Positions 57,638 through 64,000 of a stretch of 64,000 nt of DNA are shown piece by piece. The notes beneath the pieces are model-generated. The model saw only the letters and a list, made by a program, of their open reading frames with translations, had not been told where the DNA came from and did no database searches. The stretch spans positions 13,367,037 through 13,431,036 of the forward strand of contig OX457052.1 in assembly GCA_949752735.1 (NCBI GenBank), given 5' to 3'. The position numbers and the translations under genes are program-made. Position 1 is the stretch's first letter. Each line of letters begins with the position of its first letter. This DNA comes from Lumbricus terrestris (Eukaryota > Annelida > Clitellata > Crassiclitellata > Lumbricidae).

Positions 57638-59345
57638 GAACTCAAAAATGTCGACCCACAAAATGGTCTTAAACCGCTTTGGGATAAGGTTAAATCCCTT
57701 ACCAACAAAGACCCCGAGAGCAACTACCCTACTGACATCACCCCAAACGACCTCAATCTCCATTACTCCTCCATCTCCACCGACAACAATTACTTGCCTC
57801 CCAATTTTCGACTCACAGCCCCACACAATTACCCATTTATTGAGGAATACCAACTTTTCTATCTCCTTGACCATCTGCATCCTACCGCCACTGGATATGA
57901 CAACCTACCTGCTTGGTTTCTTAGACTTACCGCACCATACTTTTCCCTACCCCTGTCTCACCTTATCAATCTCTCATTCCTATCCCACTTCATCCCCCCT
58001 CAATGGAAAATAGCCATCATCCGGCCAAAAGCTAAAACAAACCCTCCCTCTCAAAAAGCAGACTTCCGCCCAATTTCCATCCTCCCTATCCTCTCCAGAA
58101 TAGTTGAAAAGCAAATCGTTCAGAGATACATATACCCAACTCTTACGCAACCCCCTCTTGAATCCCTGGTTTCTGATCAATTTGCTTTCAGACCTACTGG
58201 CTCTACCTCCGCCGCCATAATATCTATCTTACATCACACACAAATCCTCCTAAAAACCAATGATTATGTCTCAATAATCTCCCTTGACTTCTCCAAAGCA
58301 TTTGACTCTGTCAAGCACTCTGCCCTCTTTGACAAAATTTCCACTCTCGATATCCCAGACCAAATCTATAACTGGCTTGTTGAATATCATCTTGAACGCT
58401 CTCACCTCACTGTGTTCAAAGGCCACACCTCGTCTCTCCTCCCAATCAATGCCAGTATAGTCCAAGGCTCAGTCTTAGGACCTACTAACTTCTCCATCAC
58501 TGGTTCAGACCTACACCCTGCTCAACCACTTAACCTCATGATCAAATTCGCTGATGACACTTACCTCCTCATAGGATCCACTCAAGCTTACACAATTTTA
58601 TCTGAACTCCACTCGATCTCTACTTGGGCTTCTGCCAACAATCTTACCCTAAATAACTCTAAATCGAAAGAAATGATCATTTTCCGCCCCCGTCACCAAT
58701 ATGACCCTCCTCCACCATTACCAAACATAACCAGAGTTAAAACCATGAAGGTACTGGGTGTTATCCTCCAAGACAACCTCAAACTCACAGCCCATATAGA
58801 CCACCTCACAGCTACCTGCTCATCCTCTCTCTATGCCATCAGAAAGCTCAAAACCCATGGCCTCTCCTCTCCATCTATCCATAATGTTACCAAAGCAACT
58901 ACTGTAGCTAAATTACTCTATGCCTCCCCATCATGGTGGGGTCTCACCCTGGCGTCTGACAAAGAACGCCTTGAAAAACTCATAAAAAGAGCTAAACGCC
59001 TAGGATACTTAGAGCAAACCTTTCCTACTGTCTCCGAACTTGCCAACTCAGCTGATGCAAAACTCCTTTTCTCAATTACACACAACCCCAAACATGTTCT
59101 CTACCAACTCCTACCTCCTCTCCGGCCCCCCTCCTCTCACCAACTAAGACCTAGAGCTCACAACCATACTCTCCCATTAAAGGACAATTCTCAATTTATC
59201 CCACGATCGTTATATAAAAATATTTACTAGCTAACTTTAAGACTAATTATCGAACTTTAACTCTAATTATTCATTATCACTCATGTTAGCATTTCTGCGT
59301 TATTGTCAGATTGTCTTTTTCTCATTAAAACGAATATATATATAG
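57638..59345 (+). mobile_element. Non-LTR LINE, 5'-truncated, RT frame intact
   Basis: The reading frame to 59230 encodes about 478 residues of reverse transcriptase: PQWKIAIIRPKAK, then DFRPISILPILSRIVEKQIV, DQFAFRPTGSTSAAI, SLDFSKAFDSVKH, VQGSVLGP, the catalytic FADDTYLL, then ASANNLTLNNSKSKEM. The C-terminus LRPRAHNHTLPLKDNS is unlike the LINE at 49915, so this is a different CR1-like lineage. The endonuclease domain is missing. It ends in ATATATATA at about 59345 and is inserted antisense in an intron of gene B. Confidence 0.85.
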
Positions 59346-59928
59346 TTGTAGGATGACTTAGGCCAACTGTAGGAAAATGAAGTAAGAATGGTCTCGTCCT
59401 ATCTACAGCCTTGTCACAACATCAATTTCCAAAATACGTTTGACGCAAGAAATGAAAACCTGAACTCAATAGTTGAATGTAATCAGGCCTTGTCACCTCA
59501 CCAATTTCATTAGTTATTTTTAGAATATTTAACTTAAAGTGCAAGCGGAAATAAATCAATTTAACATTCGTGTTTAAAGCAACAACACTCATAGCGTTGT
59601 CAAGAATTGGATTTTTAAATAAATAAGCATTGCCAGATCATTAGACCCTATTTTAAAGCCGATGCTAACAGCAGCCTATGCTGCAAATATCGTGAAACTC
59701 TCGTTAACGTAACGATTTTTAAATTAAACTTGAGCAGTTGACTGGCGACCTTACTCTGTGTTCTTGAACAATGAAGATAATAATTGGCTCAGCCGACATA
59801 ATTATTGTAACATCTCGCTGGAATCTAACATTTAATTAATGAAGTTTCATAACACAAGTCACATGAACCACAGTAATCTCTTGATGGTCTTAGATAACCG
59901 AAGTAAGTTCCTACAATAGGCTTACTAC

Positions 59929-60054
59929 CTGCACAATTCAATTCGTCCAGTAGCTCGAATCCCGGAGGACAATAGCAGCTGTAATTGCCAAGGTTATTTT
60001 CACACGCATGCGAACAGTTATTTACATGTAGATCCGAACTGCATTCGTCAATAT
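59929..60054 (-). CDS. cbEGF exon B1
   Basis: The 126-bp phase 1-1 exon encodes IDECSSDLHVNNCSHACENN and ends FELLDELNC. Six cysteines are present, with two extra residues between Cys1 and Cys2. Donor is GTAGTA. Confidence 0.88.
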
Positions 60055-60401
60055 CTACAACCACAGAAAATGCTTCAAATAGAAAACTACTTTTCTGAAA
60101 ATCTCTATCTTGGAGGAATCTGATTTTCAACGATTAGCCTAATTATTGCAAATAAAATCAATCTGAATACAATGAAATTCTTAAATCAGAACCTTATTGG
60201 GCTATACATTGTAATAAATTATTGTGTTGCCATCGCGAACTTACATGTAGGCCTACAGATTACAGTAGGTGCCTACATCATTTCGTGGCTAGTAGCCATG
60301 TCTTCATAAACGTCATGTTTTTGTGGTCCAACCTAAAATATTTAGGGGTCTACACCCAATGAGCTGCATCTTAGAATGGATTGTAGACAAAAATGTCGTA
60401 C

Positions 60402-60521
60402 CTTCGCAGTAGTGTTTATCTGTTAAAACGTATCCTGATTGACAAGAACACGTGTAGCTGCCATCGGAATTAGCACAGTTTTGACTGCAGTTGTGTTCGC
60501 CTTTTTCACATTCATCGATAT
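60402..60521 (-). CDS. cbEGF exon B2
   Basis: The 120-bp exon encodes IDECEKGEHNCSQNCANS and ends YVLTDKHYC. Six cysteines are present. Donor is GTACGA. Confidence 0.9.
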
Positions 60522-60698
60522 CTGATGAAAACATGAAATGAATAAACCTGTAAATTTCAGTGCCATTTGATTACTATTAATCTTTTATAGCAAGCTATTG
60601 GTCGACTAACACTACGCCCTTCATTTTCAGAAAAAATGCTGAAGCGTGAGGTTCATTTACATTTTATACCTCGTTGAGATCTAGCAAGATGCCATTAC

Positions 60699-60818
60699 CT
60701 TCACAGTCATAATCATTGTTCAATAGAAATCCTTTTCGACATGAACAGACGTAGCTTACGTCAGAGTTCTCACACATTTGGCTACAGCTGTGCTGGCCAG
60801 TTTCACATTCATCAACAT
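60699..60818 (-). CDS. cbEGF exon B3
   Basis: The 120-bp exon encodes [18 protein letters not shown] and ends FLLNNDYDC. Six cysteines are present. The usual Gly of GSY is Val here (SDVSYVC). It is the closest relative of A1. Donor is GTAATG. Confidence 0.88.
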
Positions 60819-60857
60819 CTGACATACACATGCAGCGAATAAAACTGCAAATTACAG

Positions 60858-61992
60858 GGCACCCCGTTAAAAGAGCGCCGACAAAAGAGCGCTGACAAAA
60901 GAGCGACCGACAAAAGAGCGCTTACAAAAGGGCGCCCGACAAAAGAGCGCCCGACAAAAGAGCGCCGACATAAGAGCGCCGCTCTTAAAAGAAATAGCAT
61001 CGCTGAAGAGTCGGCCTAGAAGTGATAATATTATGATGAAAAAACAGCTGAATGACGACGACAAAATAGCAAATAATAGGCCTAAATTAATATTTCACAC
61101 CTCATGTTTTGCAGATAGGAGCACCAAACATGTTATGAGCCCCTGGAAAAGTCTTAAAATAAACAAATCGCCCGAGTGTAGAAAGCGGTAACATGAGAGT
61201 TTTTAAAGGTCGTTATCACGTGATATAAATTTGTTATATTTATAAGCAATTGAAGCAAGGAAACTCTACTACTCGCAAGCATTAGCATGGGGCTGGTCTA
61301 CTTTTGAGGACCCATTTTCATTAGATTTTAGAAGCCGTGTCCGCTTCGCTGGTAGACTGTCTACATCTGCCAGTTTATACATCTTAACTGTAGTTTCAAC
61401 TTCTCATTAAATTGCAACTTTATACTCCTCAAATACATAGTTTATACATTTCGTTAAGAATTAAAGTTCTTGTGGTGGTGAATCTCTTGTCTTTTTCAAA
61501 GAAATTATTTTATCAACTCTAGGTATAATCCTGGTCAAAAAAGATTTCCTCGTTAGGTTGTCCGCCCTAGGAACATGACCGAATCATTCCTAGGGCGGAC
61601 AACCTAACGAGGAAATCTTTTTTTGACGAGGATGCTTTATTTAAATGTAATACCATATAAACCAAAGTGCAGAATAAATTGTTCGTCATTAAAAGAACTT
61701 CTTTTTAAACTTAAAATTTATATTGGATTTGGACTTAGGATTTTATGCTATTCTAAAGCCCTTTGATATTGACTGGATATAGAAATAATGTACGTTTGTT
61801 TATTATCCTTTGTATGTACACCAAAATGCGGATAGCAATTGGTATATTAAAGAATATTCTTACTTTATCTTATCTTAATCAATTATCGTTCGCGATAGTA
61901 TTTCTTTTAAGAGCGGCGCCCTATTGTCAACGCTGTTTTTCGAGCGCTGTTTTGTCGGCGCTCTTTTGTCGGCGCTCTTTTGACGGGTCACC
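60858..61992. mobile_element. Foldback element with tandem GACAAAAGAGCGCC ends
   Basis: The 1135-bp element has left end GGCACCCCGTTAAAAGAGCG and right end CGCTCTTTTGACGGGTCACC. Both ends continue into tandem GACAAAAGAGCG(C)C units (left 60869-60985, right 61905-61985). Flanks AAATTACAG / AAATTGCAG form a 9-bp TSD with one mismatch, which suggests a MULE- or Foldback-type element. No transposase is present. A 46-bp-arm hairpin lies inside. Confidence 0.72.
61528..61632. repeat. Hairpin, 46-bp arms
   Basis: ATCCTGGTCAAAAAAGATTT..CGCCCTAGGAA is mirrored, almost perfectly, after a 13-14 bp loop. It lies near the centre of the foldback element. Confidence 0.88.
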
Positions 61993-62153
61993 AAATTGCA
62001 GTAGGCCTACCATTCAATTACTTCACAGCAAAGCTATATTGGTCGAGTAAGCTACTTCATTATCTTCATTTAAGCACCTAGCCTATAGATTATAGCATGG
62101 TGCATCATTTGCAACATTTACTTCGTAGTGAAGTTCCAACAGAATTTTCTTAC

Positions 62154-62279
62154 CTTCACAGTAAGATTCATCCTTCAACAGATATCCTGCTTGACATGCA
62201 CAGTGGTAGCTTCCATCAGAATTAACGCATATTAAATTTTGACTACAGTTGTACTGACCAGTTTCGCATTCATCGACAT
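62154..62279 (-). CDS. cbEGF exon B4
   Basis: The 126-bp exon encodes [20 protein letters not shown] and ends YLLKDESYC. Six cysteines are present, with a two-residue insertion between Cys2 and Cys3. Donor is GTAAGA. Confidence 0.88.
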
Positions 62280-62635
62280 CTGCAAATACAAACGTAGGCC
62301 AATTAAAAAATATTAGTTTTACAATCCAATAATATTTCAATTGTTTTAATGTTTGTTTGCACTTACAGAATAAGGCCTATGAAGTTAGTTCAAAGTTTTT
62401 GGCCATAGCTCATTGTGCAATTTATTTCATTTCAACGAATGCACAAAACTTTTCAACACTACAGAATTCTGCAACATATTATACGTTGCGCAGTCGAAAT
62501 AATACAATTTCATCTGGAAAAAGGGACAACAAAGACTTCATTGGTTTAGGCGCCGAATCAAAAGTATTGCTTGCTGTGTTATATTATTATATTGCGCTGT
62601 ATTGTAATTGACCATTAATTTTATAAAATGCATCT

Positions 62636-62765
62636 CTCAGCAGAAGCCTCTCAGATGCGCTCCCAGTGCGACTGACCCCGGAGAAACGGTAGGATTTGAG
62701 GTGAGAAAAAGAGGGGGTAAGACTACCAGAGAGTAATGCGGTAGTTCATTACAGAATGGTGATCA
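62636..62765 (-). repeat. L2-tailed SINE, minus strand
   Basis: AAATGCATCTCTCAGCAG, then AGCCTCTCAGATGCGCTCCC, is the reverse complement of the SINE tail. A body of about 85 bp follows. Confidence 0.5.
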
Positions 62766-62943
62766 CTGCATATCTTGTCGCAGCAGTATGATGCACTTCG
62801 TAATGTGCTATACTCGATAAATAACCCTTAATATCGATGTTCGTTTCAATGAATGCAGACTAGGCTGACCTACATGTACAAATTTTAAAAGCCGAATATG
62901 TTAGTAATGCATTTAGGAATGTAAGAGCGACCAAAGCACGCAC

Positions 62944-63063
62944 CTTCGCAATGAAATTCGTTTTTCAATTCAAATCCAGGACGACACGAGCATGTATAAC
63001 TTCCGATGCGATTGTCACACACTTGATTGCATTGGTGTAACTCTCTTTCGCACTCATCGGTAT
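62944..63063 (-). CDS. cbEGF exon B5
   Basis: The 120-bp exon encodes [18 protein letters not shown] and ends FELKNEFHC. Six cysteines are present. It starts D-TDEC. Donor is GTGCGT. It belongs to the same subfamily as A2-A8. Confidence 0.9.
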
Positions 63064-63195
63064 CTAAATGTTTCACCAGCACATGATTACCATGAACGAG
63101 ATAAATAATGATTATTGTACATTAAAGGGGATCATGCATTACACAACCTCTTCTTATTCACTATTCGCAAGTTAAATTTAAAGACAATGTACCCG

Positions 63196-63483
63196 CAGTG
63201 GCGGCGCCAGGATTTCAGTTTCGGGGGTCTGATGTCCCGCGCCAAAATTTGACATTTCCATCCGCAAAAATTTCTGACGACCTTCTTCTTTTTTTTAGTC
63301 ATCGAACAAAATCTCATGAAAATTTTCCATTTTCGCCTCCAAAATTTCTGACGACCTATTTTTTAGTCATCAGCCGAAAATTGTGGATATTTTAATGTAA
63401 AATAATTAAGATGGCCATTTTTTAGGGGGGCTGAGCCTCTTCTGGGGGGGCTTAGCCCCCAGACCCCCCTAGCGCCGCCACTG
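63196..63483. mobile_element. hAT-type MITE, CAGTGGCGGCGCCAGG family
   Basis: The 288-bp element has ends CAGTGGCGGCGCC / AGCGCCGCCACTG and a perfect 8-bp TSD TGTACCCG. Two TGACGACC(T)TTTTTTAGTCATC modules lie inside. Confidence 0.88.
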
Positions 63484-63967
63484 TGTACCCGTCTGCAAGC
63501 GGGTAATTTTTTGTTCATTCGTCTGCTCTAATAGTAGCCAATACGTGTATGTGATGGATTGATGTGTCATCTTCCATCAACGAGAGACTGATGGGCAAAA
63601 GCATAACGATAGCTGCGAACTTTACCATCGATCATCATAGTAGGTCCTATAGGGCCAGCTTGGTTCAGAGACCCTGAATATGTTTCCACTAGTCAACTGC
63701 GACGTTTGAACTCCACGGCGTCGTATGACCATTCTAGTCTCTCTGTATATTGTTTTTTTTATTGCTAATGGATTTATACTCTTAATAACATTATTTTAAC
63801 ATCATTATAGACTGACACAAACCAGACGGCGCTTTGGCGATGCACTTAAAAGACTAAATAACAAGCACTAGAAATATACACGTACTCATGAACGCAGCTT
63901 AATGTGAAAAACAGAAGAATATTCACTTGCTACTAATGCATGAAAGATTTCTAATTATATCTATTAC

Positions 63968-64000
63968 CTTCACAATTGAAATCGTTAATCAGTTCAAATC
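63968..64000 (-). CDS. cbEGF exon B6 (partial, cut by window edge)
   Basis: The visible 3' end of a cbEGF exon codes for FELINDFNCE(G), with donor GTAATA. It belongs to the ELHRC/NEFQC subfamily. The rest lies outside the window. Confidence 0.8.

Larger units (their letters stand above)
56362..64000 (-). other. Gene B: second cbEGF single-pass receptor (3' part)
   Basis: Tail exon, TM exon and six cbEGF exons on the minus strand continue beyond the window. Every junction is phase 1. Exon B3 closely matches A1 of gene A and B5 matches A5, so A and B are tandem paralogs with different numbers of membrane-proximal domains. Function is unknown. A 1.7-kb LINE sits in the intron between TM and the last EGF exon. 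Confidence 0.8.

Overview
The window looks like metazoan genomic DNA, most likely from a marine invertebrate, possibly a deuterostome; the species cannot be named from sequence alone. Reasons: genes are split into short exons with GT-AG introns, calcium-binding EGF (cbEGF) domains sit one per exon in phase 1, and the introns are full of LINEs, L2-tailed SINEs, hAT MITEs and long microsatellites. Nothing looks bacterial. The palindromic core TAGGCCTA recurs unusually often.

All host coding sequence that I can support is on the minus strand and belongs to at least two tandem paralogous genes for single-pass membrane proteins with long cbEGF ectodomains. Gene A has its cytoplasmic-tail exon at 2064-2344, its transmembrane exon at 3980-4123, 23 cbEGF exons between 5291 and 18301, and a 57-bp CSNC exon at 20292-20348. 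Further upstream in its transcription direction lie five more cbEGF exons (40095-42900), a second 57-bp CSNC exon (44050-44106) and two short exons (45868-45965, 47278-47376) that together make an EMI-like cysteine module ending in WTGSDC. All phases join (2-2-1-1-1), so this may be one gene of at least 28 EGF domains, or an upstream paralog that has lost its 3' end. Gene B has its tail exon at 56362-56552, TM exon at 57347-57496 and six cbEGF exons from 59929 past the window edge. A phase-compatible alternative tail exon lies at 53734-53984.

The cbEGF exons fall into subfamilies that are neighbours on the DNA, which indicates growth by tandem exon duplication. The block at 11154-15144 is the youngest: exon and intron are duplicated together, and four introns carry the same decayed EGF exon. 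Damage is visible in some copies: a lost splice donor, a 1-nt deletion and a degenerate exon.

The gap between the EGF blocks (20.3-40.1 kb) holds a young 8.48-kb Ty3/gypsy-type LTR element (26138-34621, 4-bp TSD). Its 2.4-kb LTRs each contain a ~1.55-kb array of ATGTTCC units just upstream of the TATA box. It encodes gag-protease, but the reverse transcriptase is cut down and most of pol is missing, so it is probably mobilised in trans. Other residents are seven hAT-type non-autonomous elements with 8-bp TSDs, two TA-flanked palindromic or TIR elements, a foldback element with tandem repeats in its ends, CR1/L2-like LINEs at 49.9-51.5 kb and 57.6-59.3 kb, RTE-like LINE remnants, and tRNA-derived SINEs.
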